Positions 1 to 5,147 of a stretch of DNA of 5,147 nt are shown here, in pieces. Position 1 is the stretch's first letter; every line of letters starts with the position of its first letter. Location of the stretch: assembly GCA_020696885.1 (NCBI GenBank), contig JAJFMS010000801.1, positions 1-5,147 on the forward strand. The letters are read 5' to 3'. Source of the stretch: Armatimonadota bacterium (GTDB lineage: Bacteria > Armatimonadota > SYMT01). The position numbers and the translations under genes were made by a program. The notes under the pieces were generated by a model. The model saw only the letters and a program-made list of their open reading frames with translations. It was not told where the DNA came from and ran no database searches.

Positions 1-221
1 TGGTAGACATCGTGACCGGCGACGTCGTCGAACAGCACGGTCAGGCCGCAGCCGTAGGAGTTGTCGACCACGTCGCGGGGGGTGCCGGCGGGAGGTCCGG
101 CCCAGACCTGCCGGACGGTGGGAACCTGTGAGAGGAGCGTCCGGCAATCCTGGACGAGCTGCGCGCGCGCTTCGTCCGAGGTGCCTTCGTGAAGCCAGAA
201 GTAGACGGTGTGAACGAACAT
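1..221 (-). CDS. Dabb-type (stress-responsive A/B barrel) protein, 3' end outside window
   Basis: The gene reads leftward from ATG at 221-219 and leaves the window after 73 complete codons, so the C-terminus is missing. The product starts MFVHTVYFWL and continues through a helical stretch (about residues 14-32), PTVRQVWAGPP (34-44), PRDVVDNSYG (48-57) and GLTVLFDD...GHDVY (59-73). The opening His-x-Val-x-Phe strand, the helix, a strand ending in a small-molecule-facing loop, and a second core strand are the pattern of Dabb domains (PF07876), small dimeric ferredoxin-like alpha/beta barrels of about 100 residues. Most bacterial members have no assigned reaction, and none is claimed here. There is no signal peptide, so it is probably cytoplasmic. 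The upstream AAGAG is only a weak ribosome binding site. The next gene upstream on the same strand is over 300 bp away across repeat-rich DNA, so the two are probably not an operon. Confidence 0.85.
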   Translation of the reverse strand, partial: MFVHTVYFWLHEGTSDEARAQLVQDCRTLLSQVPTVRQVWAGPPAGTPRDVVDNSYGCGLTVLFDDVAGHDVY

Positions 222-529
222 AGTACTCTTGAGAAGCCGCGGCAAGCGGGTCGCACGGCGGAGGCCGTAGATGCTCAGGCTATCGATATCACAGCTGCCG
301 TGGGGGTGACCGTGTGTCCGACGCGGCGACACCGCTGGCCGTTGCTTCGTAGGGGCATTCGCCGTGATTGCCCTGTCCTCGACCTACGTCCGGCGTCGGC
401 AACCACGGCGACCACGGCGAGTGCCCCTACAGAGAATCGCGCATTTGGTCTGCACGTTCCTCCCACCAGTCGCTACCTACATTCCCCGGTCGTAGTCAAC
501 TAGCAGAACCCGTTACCTACATTTCGTGG
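222..529. other. Gene-poor gap with repeats between the Dabb and acyltransferase genes
   Basis: No open frame here looks like a protein. Short frames exist on both strands, but they have arginine-rich or low-complexity composition and no good ribosome binding site. From left to right the gap holds the upstream region of the Dabb gene (222 to about 340), an element with inverted ends (349-430), and two direct repeats (471-491 and 511-531). The part from about 466 to 530 is visibly less GC-rich than the surrounding genes, which fits foreign or decayed mobile DNA. I see no tRNA, CRISPR or clear terminator. Confidence 0.6.
349..430. repeat. 82-bp element with imperfect 24-bp inverted ends
   Basis: The left arm (349-372) begins GTAGGGGCATTCGCCGTG. 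The right arm (407-430) ends GGCGAGTGCCCCTAC. Reverse-complemented, the arms match at 21 of 24 positions, and all three differences are transitions. They enclose 34 bp. The left arm can also fold on itself (GGGCATTC, loop GCCGT, GATTGCCC, with one T-T mismatch). The right side carries a perfect tandem ACCACGGCG at 402-410 and 411-419. Ends of the form GTAGGGGC...GCCCCTAC are common in dispersed palindromic or MITE-like repeats of bacterial genomes. No protein is encoded inside, so if it is mobile it would depend on a transposase elsewhere. A purely structural RNA or DNA role is also possible. Confidence 0.6.
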
Positions 530-531
530 TC
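471..531. repeat. Two direct 21-bp repeats, possible insertion-sequence end
   Basis: The copies at 471-491 and 511-531 share CG-TACCTACATT and the final GGTC, with 17 of 21 positions identical and starts exactly 40 bp apart. Repeated motifs of this kind, including the downstream copy's ACATTTCGTGGTCACCGA, resemble the multiple transposase-binding repeats at the ends of IS21-family elements. That comparison is from memory. No transposase gene or fragment is visible nearby, so this would be a solo end or relic. The second copy runs into the stop codon (530-532) of the leftward acyltransferase gene. Confidence 0.5.
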
Positions 532-1642
532 ACCGAGTGGTCGGCTCCGGTTCATCCGCGGCGCCCAGTGGAACCGGCGGGTTCAAGAACCGGCGCTCAA
601 TCAATTGGTGGAAACACCAGGCAAACAGCAGGCACAGCGGCACTAGCGCCAGACGCAGCCCCGGCGCCACCGGCACCTGCAGCCAGTAGGCCAGCGGACG
701 CGCCAGGTGGTCCAGGATGAGCCCGTGGGTGAGGTAGAGCGAGTAGGAGTAGGCGCCGATCCCCGCCAGCCAAAGCGTAGGACGCGGGAGCGGCGAACCA
801 GCCCGCTCCGCCTGCACCGAGCTGTTCAGCAGCGTGAAGAAGCCCAGCGCCCAGAGCGGGTAGGCGATCAGGTTGATGGTATAGCCGTCCCGTGACTCCG
901 TAAGCAGCGCCGCGCCAGCCAGCGCGAGGAGACCGCTGCGGTAGTTACGGGTCCACCGGGGCAGCTTCACGGCGCCGGTGGACCATTCGGCGGAGAGCGC
1001 CCCCAACGCCCACGGCAGCCAGTGTGGAGGCCAGAACTCCGCGGTGGGCCAGCCCGGGAAGCGGCCGGCTGCGAACTGCGAGGCGACGTACCACCCGCAG
1101 CGCACCGCCAGGAGCGCGACCAACAGCCGGCCCCAGCCCCACTGCCGGCGCCAGGGCAGTAAGAGGAAGTAGGCCAGGTAGAGCTGCTCCTCGATGGCCA
1201 GCGTCCAGAACACGCCGCAGAAGCTGTAGGCGGTGTGCCGGTCCAGGTTGTGCAGCAGCAGCACGTGCGCGCCCAGATCCACCCACCAGTTCGGACCGGA
1301 AGCGGGTCGGCTGGCCGCGGCGGCGACCAGAGCATAGAGCAACAGCGCCGCGAGGTAAGGCGGATAGAGCCGGCGGAGGCGGCGCTTCCAGAACGGTAGG
1401 AACTCAACGTGCGGGGAAGCGCCCGCGGCGAGGCGCCGTGCCACACCCTGGTGGATGCAGAAGCCGCTCACCACGAAGAAGAGATAGACCGCCGCGTGCC
1501 CCAGGTAGATCGGCGCGCCCAGCAGCTTCTGCCACGGAGCCGCGGTCTCACCCAGTAGCCGCGTGTGGAACAAGACGACCGCCAACGCAGCGGCGCCGCG
1601 GAGGGCGTCGATGCTCGTGAGGCGGTCGGTGAAAGGGCGCAT
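530..1642 (-). CDS. Acyltransferase-3 family integral membrane protein
   Basis: This 370-residue protein belongs to the acyltransferase-3 (OafA/YrhL-like, PF01757) family. These multi-spanning inner-membrane enzymes move acetyl or other acyl groups onto surface sugars, lipids or antibiotics. Visible family marks are the first membrane segment with SIDALRG (10-16) and the conserved His in VVLFH (His26), a second segment ending FFVVSGF (55-61), the basic cytoplasmic patch KRRLRRLYPPY (86-96), and FWTLAIEEQLYL (145-156, with the Glu pair at 151-152). Later hydrophobic segments include GAYSYSLYLTHGLIL, and the domain ends at LIERRFL, as is usual. The length is normal for a stand-alone domain with no extra SGNH module. 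The start at ATG 1642 fits the domain beginning, though no clear ribosome binding site precedes it. The acceptor cannot be told from sequence and no glycan genes are nearby. The last 17 residues, through EPEPTTR, lie beyond the domain and end in repeat-like DNA. Confidence 0.92.
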   Translation of the reverse strand: MRPFTDRLTSIDALRGAAALAVVLFHTRLLGETAAPWQKLLGAPIYLGHAAVYLFFVVSGFCIHQGVARRLAAGASPHVEFLPFWKRRLRRLYPPYLAALLLYALVAAAASRPASGPNWWVDLGAHVLLLHNLDRHTAYSFCGVFWTLAIEEQLYLAYFLLLPWRRQWGWGRLLVALLAVRCGWYVASQFAAGRFPGWPTAEFWPPHWLPWALGALSAEWSTGAVKLPRWTRNYRSGLLALAGAALLTESRDGYTINLIAYPLWALGFFTLLNSSVQAERAGSPLPRPTLWLAGIGAYSYSLYLTHGLILDHLARPLAYWLQVPVAPGLRLALVPLCLLFAWCFHQLIERRFLNPPVPLGAADEPEPTTR

Positions 1643-1724
1643 ACGCGGGGATTGTCGGCGCGGCGCGGGATCGAGATCGTCGGCGACACCGCGTCATCCA
1701 AAAGCTCGCGGCGGCCAGTGGTTT

Positions 1725-1744
1725 CTTCATGATTCCTTCATGAT
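1725..1744. promoter_or_regulatory. Doubled CTTCATGAT motif, possible operator
   Basis: CTTCATGAT occurs at 1725-1733 and again at 1736-1744, an 11-bp step that places both copies on the same DNA face. Each contains the palindrome TCATGA. The pair lies just upstream of a -10 element at 1753-1758, where a regulator could touch RNA polymerase. A further TTCATGAT lies in the divergent control region at 2885-2892. The repeats are directly seen, but the operator role is inferred. Confidence 0.4.
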
Positions 1745-1749
1745 CGCCG

Positions 1750-1758
1750 TGTCATAAT
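1750..1758 (+). promoter_or_regulatory. Extended -10 promoter for the LTxxQ gene
   Basis: TGTCATAAT combines a TGn extension (1750-1752) with CATAAT (1753-1758), one base from consensus. Transcription would begin near 1765, leaving about 80 bases of leader before the ATG at 1846. No good -35 box sits 16-18 bp upstream, which is tolerable for extended -10 promoters, and the CTTCATGAT pair occupies that zone. The leader can form a small hairpin, CTCCG/CGGAG (1793-1797 with 1804-1808). Confidence 0.5.
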
Positions 1759-1834
1759 AGGGGCCACGGGCTCATTTGCGGCTCGGACTGCTCTCCGGCC
1801 CCTCGGAGCGCCTGGTGCTTACACTTCCACCTTC

Positions 1835-1839
1835 AGGAG
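1835..1839 (+). promoter_or_regulatory. Ribosome binding site fixing the start at 1846
   Basis: AGGAG lies six bases before ATG 1846, an ideal Shine-Dalgarno arrangement. It shows that translation begins in the signal-peptide frame and not at the TTG at 1895, which has no such site. This is the main reason to read the downstream gene as frameshifted and not as a shorter intact gene. Confidence 0.85.
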
Positions 1840-1845
1840 AGAAGA

Positions 1846-2419
1846 ATGACTCGTAATACGATTTGGACTGCCGCTGTGGCCGCGGTGCTTCTGCTTGGCG
1901 CTTCCGCTCCGTCCCAGGCAGCTGCTCAAGGGCCTGAACAACGGCGGCTTCAACCGGGAAACGTTCCAGAACCTCAGCCAGGAGGAGCGGACCAAGAAGT
2001 TCGCCGAGCTCCGCGCCCAGCGCGAGAAGCAGATCGCCGAGATCCTGAACGCGAAGCAGGTGAGCCGGCTGAAGCAGCTCGAGATTCAGCAGGCCGGCAC
2101 CCGTGCCCTGGACCGCAAGGACGTGCAGGACGCGCTGAAGCTCACCGCCGATCAGAAGGCGAAGATCGACGCCGCCCAGGCCGCCGAGCGCGAAGCGATG
2201 CAGCCGATCTTCCAGAGCTTCCGCGGCAACAACGGCCAGCAGACCACCGATGCGCAGCGCGACGAGATCCGGAAGAAGATGACCGAGATCCGCACCGGCA
2301 CCGAGACCAAGGTGCTGGCCGTGCTGACCGCCGACCAGAAGAAGCAGTTCGAGAGCCTGAAGGGCGCCGCGTTCACCTTCCCGGAGCGCCGCGGCCGCCG
2401 GGGCGGTAACAACAACTAA
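1846..2419 (+). CDS. Exported LTxxQ-repeat protein, frameshifted after the signal peptide
   Basis: Translation starts at ATG 1846 with a strong ribosome binding site and gives a clear signal peptide: TRN, a hydrophobic run (about 6-19), and a small-residue cleavage region around SQAAAQ (23-28). That frame then degenerates into Arg/Pro/Gly-rich sequence, while the next frame carries a sensible protein to TAA at 2417-2419. Dropping one G from GGG (1930-1932) joins them into a 190-residue protein continuing QGLNNGGFNRETFQNLS. The mature part is helical and charged, with QVSRLKQLEIQQ (71-82), two LTADQ motifs (99-103 and 160-164) and an RRGRRGGNNN tail. LTxxQ motifs occur in periplasmic Spy/CpxP-like proteins, some of which are chaperones or envelope-stress factors. 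The function here is unproven. The frameshift may be a sequencing error, a real mutation or, less likely, recoding. The rest of the reading frame shows no decay. Confidence 0.75.
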
Positions 2420-2429
2420 GCGTTCGGAA

Positions 2430-2447
2430 CCGGGAGGCGACTCCCGG
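2430..2447 (+). other. Seven-bp hairpin with GCGA tetraloop after the LTxxQ gene
   Basis: CCGGGAG (2430-2436) pairs perfectly with CTCCCGG (2441-2447) around GCGA, a stable GNRA-type loop. It lies 10 bases after the stop codon and 13 bases before the terminator stem, with no T-run of its own. It may therefore protect the message 3' end or assist termination. Confidence 0.5.
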
Positions 2448-2460
2448 AGCCCCGCTGCGG

Positions 2461-2485
2461 AAAAGCCGGCCATTGGCCGGCTTTT
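2461..2485. terminator. Bidirectional intrinsic terminator
   Basis: AAAAGCCGGCCA (2461-2472) and TGGCCGGCTTTT (2474-2485) are exact reverse complements around a single T. This gives a GC-rich stem flanked by A-run and T-run, so it works as a rho-independent terminator on both strands. It lies between two genes that end towards each other (stops at 2417-2419 and 2507-2505) and can serve both. Confidence 0.9.
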
Positions 2486-2504
2486 CTGCGTTTCCGGCAC
2501 CGGG

Positions 2505-2849
2505 TTAGCCGTTGCGCCTTTCGAGGGCTCGCTCGATGATCCCGGCGGCGGAATCGAGCCGCAGCCGCACCTGGTCCAGGGTTTCCATGATCCGGTACCA
2601 GGCGTGCGGATCGAACTGCACCGCCACGTAGCCGTCTTCCGCCCGCTCTACCGCCTCCGCGAGGCCTTCGGCGGTCCGCTCCACCACGGCCCACTCGTCC
2701 TCGGAGAGGTCCTCGTCGACGACTCGTTCGCAGAGCGCCTGGAAGCGTGTGGCGGCGGTTTGGAACTGGTCGACCGTGTCCTGGACCGCCTCCCCGAACT
2801 CACGGGGGACGTCGAACTCCTGGCCCAGGATATTGAATGGATCGGACAT
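2505..2849 (-). CDS. Small acidic helical protein of unknown function
   Basis: I do not recognise this 114-residue protein. It starts MSDPFNILGQEFDVP, then is almost entirely predicted helix: about residues 16-47 (EFGEAVQDTVDQFQTAATRF and on), 49-71 (LSEDEWAVVERTAEGLAEA), then GYVAVQFDPHAWYRI and a last helix ending IIERALERRNG. Heptad-like hydrophobic spacing suggests a helical bundle or coiled coil. There is no signal peptide, membrane segment or metal-binding motif, so it is probably cytoplasmic. The ATG at 2849 is preceded by GGGAAG at a rather long spacing of 10 bases. Frame quality and the shared terminator downstream support a real gene. It is divergent from the small gene at 2937 and shares an 87-bp control region with it. 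It could be a partner protein, but nothing in the sequence names the partner. Confidence 0.75.
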   Translation of the reverse strand: MSDPFNILGQEFDVPREFGEAVQDTVDQFQTAATRFQALCERVVDEDLSEDEWAVVERTAEGLAEAVERAEDGYVAVQFDPHAWYRIMETLDQVRLRLDSAAGIIERALERRNG

Positions 2850-2874
2850 GACTGGCGCACTTCCCGTCGTTTTC

Positions 2875-2880
2875 GTTATA
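2875..2880 (-). promoter_or_regulatory. Possible -10 box for the leftward helical gene
   Basis: On the minus strand these bases read TATAAC, one base from the consensus -10. They lie in the only AT-rich patch of the 87-bp divergent region. No convincing -35 lies at the usual distance, and the leader would be only about 20 bases, so the call is tentative. Confidence 0.3.
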
Positions 2881-2884
2881 CCGG

Positions 2885-2892
2885 TTCATGAT
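2885..2892. promoter_or_regulatory. Third TTCATGAT motif, in the divergent control region
   Basis: TTCATGAT repeats the core of the pair at 1725-1744 and is flanked here by CGGT and ACCG, making a slightly larger dyad (2882-2896). It sits between the divergent starts at 2849 and 2937, next to the possible -10 box. A shared regulator for both control regions is an inference. Confidence 0.3.
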
Positions 2893-2923
2893 ACCGCAGG
2901 CGAGCGGTAGCGGAGCCGGAGAC

Positions 2924-2929
2924 GGAGGT
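2924..2929 (+). promoter_or_regulatory. Strong ribosome binding site for a TTG start
   Basis: GGAGGT sits seven bases before TTG 2937, close to the ideal Shine-Dalgarno sequence and spacing. No ATG or GTG in the frame is better placed, so this site decides the start of the small gene. Confidence 0.8.
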
Positions 2930-2936
2930 CACTACC

Positions 2937-3161
2937 TTGCCGGACAAGCCCCGAACGATCGAGCTGAACGAGCCGTCCCGCCGAGCGGGCGAGGACGCGC
3001 TGCGGGAACACCTGATCAGTGCCGCCAACGAGATTTACCTCTTCGAGCATCGGTCATTGCTGATCGATCGCCCGGTGCCCGAAGCGGTCAAGCGCGCCCA
3101 CAGCGCGATCCGCGCGGAGCTCAAGCGGCTGAATGCGGACCGGGAGCGGCGGGAAGGGTAA
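2937..3161 (+). CDS. Small hypothetical protein, TTG start
   Basis: This 74-residue protein is not one I recognise. It is charged and mostly helical, with an extended start PDKPRTIELNEPSRRAG followed by two probable helices, about residues 18-44 (EDALREHLISAANEIYLFEH) and 49-70 (PEAVKRAHSAIRAELKRLNA), ending ERREG. No signal peptide, membrane segment or cysteine is present. The TTG start is supported by an excellent GGAGGT upstream. The stop TAA (3159-3161) is directly next to the last base of the convergent ligD-type gene, with no terminator between. It is divergent from the helical gene at 2505-2849. Both are small, soluble and helical, so related roles are conceivable but unproven. Confidence 0.75.
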   Translation: MPDKPRTIELNEPSRRAGEDALREHLISAANEIYLFEHRSLLIDRPVPEAVKRAHSAIRAELKRLNADRERREG

Positions 3162-4700
3162 CTACGCTTCGCTTAGCCTCTGCCGGTCGTCCAGCAGCTT
3201 GCTCCACGGCTCGATGCCTTGTTCCAGTCGTTTTGGCACCGTCTCCAGGTTGAAGTCCGCCAGGGTCGCGCCGCCTTCCAGCTCGGACCAGGTGAGCGGA
3301 CACGAGACCGGCGCGCCCGGTTTTGCCCGCACGCTATAGGGGCTCACGGCAGACTTCCCCTGCGCGTTCTGCACCCAGTCCAGGTAGACTTCGCCACGCT
3401 TTCTGGTCTTGAGCGAGCGTTCCACCGTAGCCCTCCCCGGCAATGCCGCAGCCACCTCGCGGCAGACCGCATGGGCGAGCTCGCTCACCTGCTCGTAGGA
3501 ATGGATCGGCTCGAGCGGCACGTAGAGGTGCAGCCCGCGGGAGCCGGAAGTCTTGAGATAGGGCGTCAATCCCCGGGATTTCAGTGCTTGCCGAAGTGCC
3601 TGGGCCGACTCCACGATCGCTCCCCACGGGGCATCGTAGGGGTCCAGGTCCACCACCAGCCAGTCGGGCCGCTCCGGATGCTCCACGGTGGAGTGCCAGG
3701 GATGCTGCTCGATCGTGCCCAGGTTCACCAGGTAGAGCAGCGACGCCGGAGTCGTGTAGACGGCGTAGTCGACCGGTTGGCCTGCGTGGGGCATCCGCAG
3801 GGTCTCGAGGAACTCAGGACCGCTGTCCAGATCGTGCTGGAAGAACGGCGGCTGGGAGGTGCCGCGGGGGTACCGCTTCAGGATGGCTGGTCGCCCGGAC
3901 AGGAAGGGCATGAGGGTAGGCGCCACGGCCAGATAGTACTGCAGCAGCTGGCCCTTCGTGATCCGGGGCCGGTTCCAGTAAGGTCGCTCCAGGCTGGTGA
4001 GCTCCACCCGCTGCGAGCCGATGGTCACGACCAGGTCGCCTTTCGGCGCCTCGAGGGCGAGGAACTCGGCGGCGGAGAGCGCGCCCTCCGCCGGCGGCAT
4101 CGAGTGCCGCAGGATCTCGCCAGGCTGTGGCGTCGTCTCGGCTTCGCTCCGTGCGGACGCTTCCGGGGTCGACGTGCTGGCGCGGTTACTGCCTTCGATC
4201 ACCGCCGCCGCGTCTCCGGATTGGGCGTGCTCATCTTGGACCTTCTGCAGTAGCCACTGTGGCTTGGCGCCTTCCCGGATACGGAACAGGCGCCAGTCCC
4301 CGCGCAACCGCTTGCCGTGAAGCGTCAGGTGGAAGGAGCCTCGCTCCCAGGCCTGCTGCGGGTCTGGCTCTCGGGTCTCGAAGGTCCCCTGATCCCACTG
4401 GTACACCTCGCCCGCGCCGTAGCTCCCCTCCGGAATCGTGCCCTCGAACGGCAGGTAGCCCACCGGATGGTCTTCCACCTGCACCGCGAGTCGCTTGACC
4501 GCCGGGTCGAGTGAAGGCCCCTTCGGGATCGACCAGCTCTTGAGCACTCCGTCGATCTCCAGCCGGAAATCGTAATGGAGATGCGAGGCGTGGTGTTCCT
4601 GGACCACGAAACGCTGCGGCTCGCGGTCCGGCTCGACGCGTCCGCGCGGCTCCGGGGTCGCGTCGAAATCCCTCTTCTTCCGGTAGGTATCCAGTGCCAT
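3162..4700 (-). CDS. ligD: LigD-type DNA repair protein: 3'-phosphoesterase plus polymerase, no ligase domain
   Basis: This 512-residue protein acts on DNA ends in bacterial non-homologous end joining. Residues 1 to about 157 are the 3'-phosphoesterase domain, which trims 3'-phosphates and 3'-ribonucleotides. His36, His42, Asp44, Arg46, His78 and Tyr82 match the Pseudomonas aeruginosa active-site set His42, His48, Asp50, Arg52, His84 and Tyr88 at a constant offset of six. A Ser/Thr/Ala/Glu-rich linker spans about 158-205. Residues from about 220 to 505 are the archaeo-eukaryotic primase-type polymerase, with FFQHD (286-290), the catalytic pair in VVDLDP (Asp351, Asp353), [13 protein letters not shown] (384-396) and the third metal ligand Asp441 in DWVQ. 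The protein ends normally after the polymerase. There is no KxDG ligase motif, so the ATP-dependent ligase domain is absent. The ATG at 4700 begins the usual [12 protein letters not shown] opening, preceded by GGGGGA. Ku is not in the window. Confidence 0.95.
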   Translation of the reverse strand: MALDTYRKKRDFDATPEPRGRVEPDREPQRFVVQEHHASHLHYDFRLEIDGVLKSWSIPKGPSLDPAVKRLAVQVEDHPVGYLPFEGTIPEGSYGAGEVYQWDQGTFETREPDPQQAWERGSFHLTLHGKRLRGDWRLFRIREGAKPQWLLQKVQDEHAQSGDAAAVIEGSNRASTSTPEASARSEAETTPQPGEILRHSMPPAEGALSAAEFLALEAPKGDLVVTIGSQRVELTSLERPYWNRPRITKGQLLQYYLAVAPTLMPFLSGRPAILKRYPRGTSQPPFFQHDLDSGPEFLETLRMPHAGQPVDYAVYTTPASLLYLVNLGTIEQHPWHSTVEHPERPDWLVVDLDPYDAPWGAIVESAQALRQALKSRGLTPYLKTSGSRGLHLYVPLEPIHSYEQVSELAHAVCREVAAALPGRATVERSLKTRKRGEVYLDWVQNAQGKSAVSPYSVRAKPGAPVSCPLTWSELEGGATLADFNLETVPKRLEQGIEPWSKLLDDRQRLSEA

Positions 4701-4859
4701 CGCGTGTTCCCCCGACAGTTGGTACCGCGCCCTGGGCTCACCGAAACCGCGGGTAGGGAACCGTGGTGGCCGGAGGGCGGACCGGCTACTGACCCCTGAC
4801 TGGCGATATTCTTCGGGGGACGGGGCGAGCGGTGCAGACCGGACAGGATGGAGTGGCGA
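4701..4859. other. Divergent control region between ligD and the nucleotidase gene
   Basis: These 159 bp separate two genes that start away from each other, so both promoters should lie here. The best candidate for the rightward gene is a GATATT at 4805-4810, but no matching -35 stands at a normal distance. The repeated CTGAC (4789-4793 and 4796-4800) just upstream is short. No convincing promoter for ligD was found. Confidence 0.35.
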
Positions 4860-5147
4860 ATGGCATACGATCGGGAGCGACAGGTAGCAATAGACGCAGT
4901 CATCCAGGCCTGCCGGCTGTGCGAGGGGGTGCAGAAGCGGCTGGTGTCCGCGGAGACGCTGGCGAAGAAAGACAAGTCGCCGGTGACCGTGGCGGACTAC
5001 GGCGCGCAGGCGCTGGTGAGCGCGGCGTTGGCCGCGGCGTTCCCGGAAGACCCGCTGGTGGGCGAGGAAGACGCCGTGGATCTGCGCAGCGAGCAGAACG
5101 CTGAGCTGCGGCGGCGAGTGGTCGAGGCGGCCCAAGCCGTTTCCCCC
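4860..5147 (+). CDS. 3'(2'),5'-bisphosphate nucleotidase (HAL2/CysQ-like), 3' end outside window
   Basis: The 96 visible codons stay open to the window edge. Residues 36-47 ([12 protein letters not shown]), [13 protein letters not shown] (50-62) and [11 protein letters not shown] (66-76) match the inositol-monophosphatase superfamily and most closely the HAL2/Met22 branch, whose yeast member reads similarly around SPVT..DY and VGEE. These enzymes are Mg-dependent and lithium-sensitive, and remove the 3'-phosphate from adenosine 3',5'-bisphosphate, a by-product of sulfate assimilation and sulfotransfer. Asp46 and Glu69/Glu70 would be metal ligands; the later DxxD motif lies outside the window. 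GGAG at 4850-4853, six bases before ATG 4860, supports this start. An in-frame ATG at 4848 would add four residues but has no well-spaced binding site. The protein is probably cytoplasmic. An inositol monophosphatase activity cannot be excluded from the N-terminus alone. Confidence 0.88.
   Translation, partial: MAYDRERQVAIDAVIQACRLCEGVQKRLVSAETLAKKDKSPVTVADYGAQALVSAALAAAFPEDPLVGEEDAVDLRSEQNAELRRRVVEAAQAVSP

Noticed and set aside
275..466. Possible small leftward gene in the repeat-bearing gap
   Set aside because: It has no ribosome binding site and Arg/Val/Ala-biased sequence, and it spans both arms of the inverted repeat.
1548..1730. 60-residue leftward frame starting MKKPLAAASF with AAGGA upstream
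   Set aside because: The start looks good, but the binding site comes from the CTTCATGAT repeat. The product quickly becomes Arg/Pro-rich and overlaps the acyltransferase start in another frame.
1846..2409. 187-residue protein in the signal-peptide frame throughout
   Set aside because: After the signal peptide it becomes Arg/Pro/Gly/Glu-rich sequence typical of reading a GC-rich gene in the wrong frame, while the adjacent frame carries LTxxQ motifs.
1895..2419. Stand-alone gene starting at TTG 1895
   Set aside because: It has no ribosome binding site and would begin inside the signal-peptide coding region of the well-initiated frame from 1846. It is better explained as the body of a frameshifted gene.
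1772..2500. 242-residue leftward frame opposite the LTxxQ gene
   Set aside because: It is a Leu/Gly/Ala-rich antisense shadow that crosses the bidirectional terminator and the promoter leader.
3219..4253. 344-residue rightward frame inside ligD
   Set aside because: It is antisense to catalytic parts of LigD, with biased composition and no recognisable domain. It is a GC-rich shadow.
4848..4862. Alternative nucleotidase start at ATG 4848
   Set aside because: It is in frame, but AGG directly touches it with no spacing, whereas ATG 4860 has GGAG six bases upstream and begins where the family usually does.
4701..5135. Leftward extension of the ligD frame to 657 residues
   Set aside because: The extra 145 residues lie antisense to the nucleotidase gene, have no family resemblance and precede the normal LigD opening at 4700, which has its own ribosome binding site.

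Overview
This is a GC-rich bacterial window with seven protein genes, two of them cut by the window edges. My best guess is a planctomycete. The start of the Dabb protein (PRDVVDNSYG, GHDVY), the signal-peptide protein with LTADQ repeats, and the HAL2-type nucleotidase all resemble planctomycete proteins as I remember them. That is recall, not a search.

Layout, left to right. A leftward Dabb-barrel gene (221 to 1) runs off the left edge. A 308-bp gap (222-529) has no convincing gene but holds two repeat structures: an 82-bp element with inverted ends (349-430), and a pair of direct 21-bp repeats (471-491, 511-531) that look like the end of an insertion sequence. The second repeat runs into the stop codon of a leftward membrane acyltransferase-3 gene (530-1642). 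A divergent control region (1643-1845) follows, with a doubled CTTCATGAT motif and an extended -10 promoter. It drives a rightward exported LTxxQ-repeat protein (1846-2419), which is frameshifted just after its signal peptide. A strong bidirectional terminator (2461-2485) separates this gene from a leftward helical protein of unknown function (2505-2849). A second divergent control region, with another TTCATGAT, leads into a small rightward gene that starts with TTG (2937-3161). That gene's stop codon directly abuts the stop codon of a leftward ligD-type gene (3162-4700). Divergent from ligD, a 3'(2'),5'-bisphosphate nucleotidase begins at 4860 and leaves the window on the right.

The genes do not form one pathway. 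The most informative is the LigD-type protein. It has a 3'-phosphoesterase domain followed by a primase-type polymerase domain and no ATP-dependent ligase domain, so any non-homologous end joining here would need a separately encoded ligase and Ku. Neither is in the window. The strongest anomaly is the frameshift in the LTxxQ gene, where removing one G restores a clean 190-residue secreted protein. I found no clear new defence or mobile system. The accessory-looking part is the repeat-bearing gap at 222-531.
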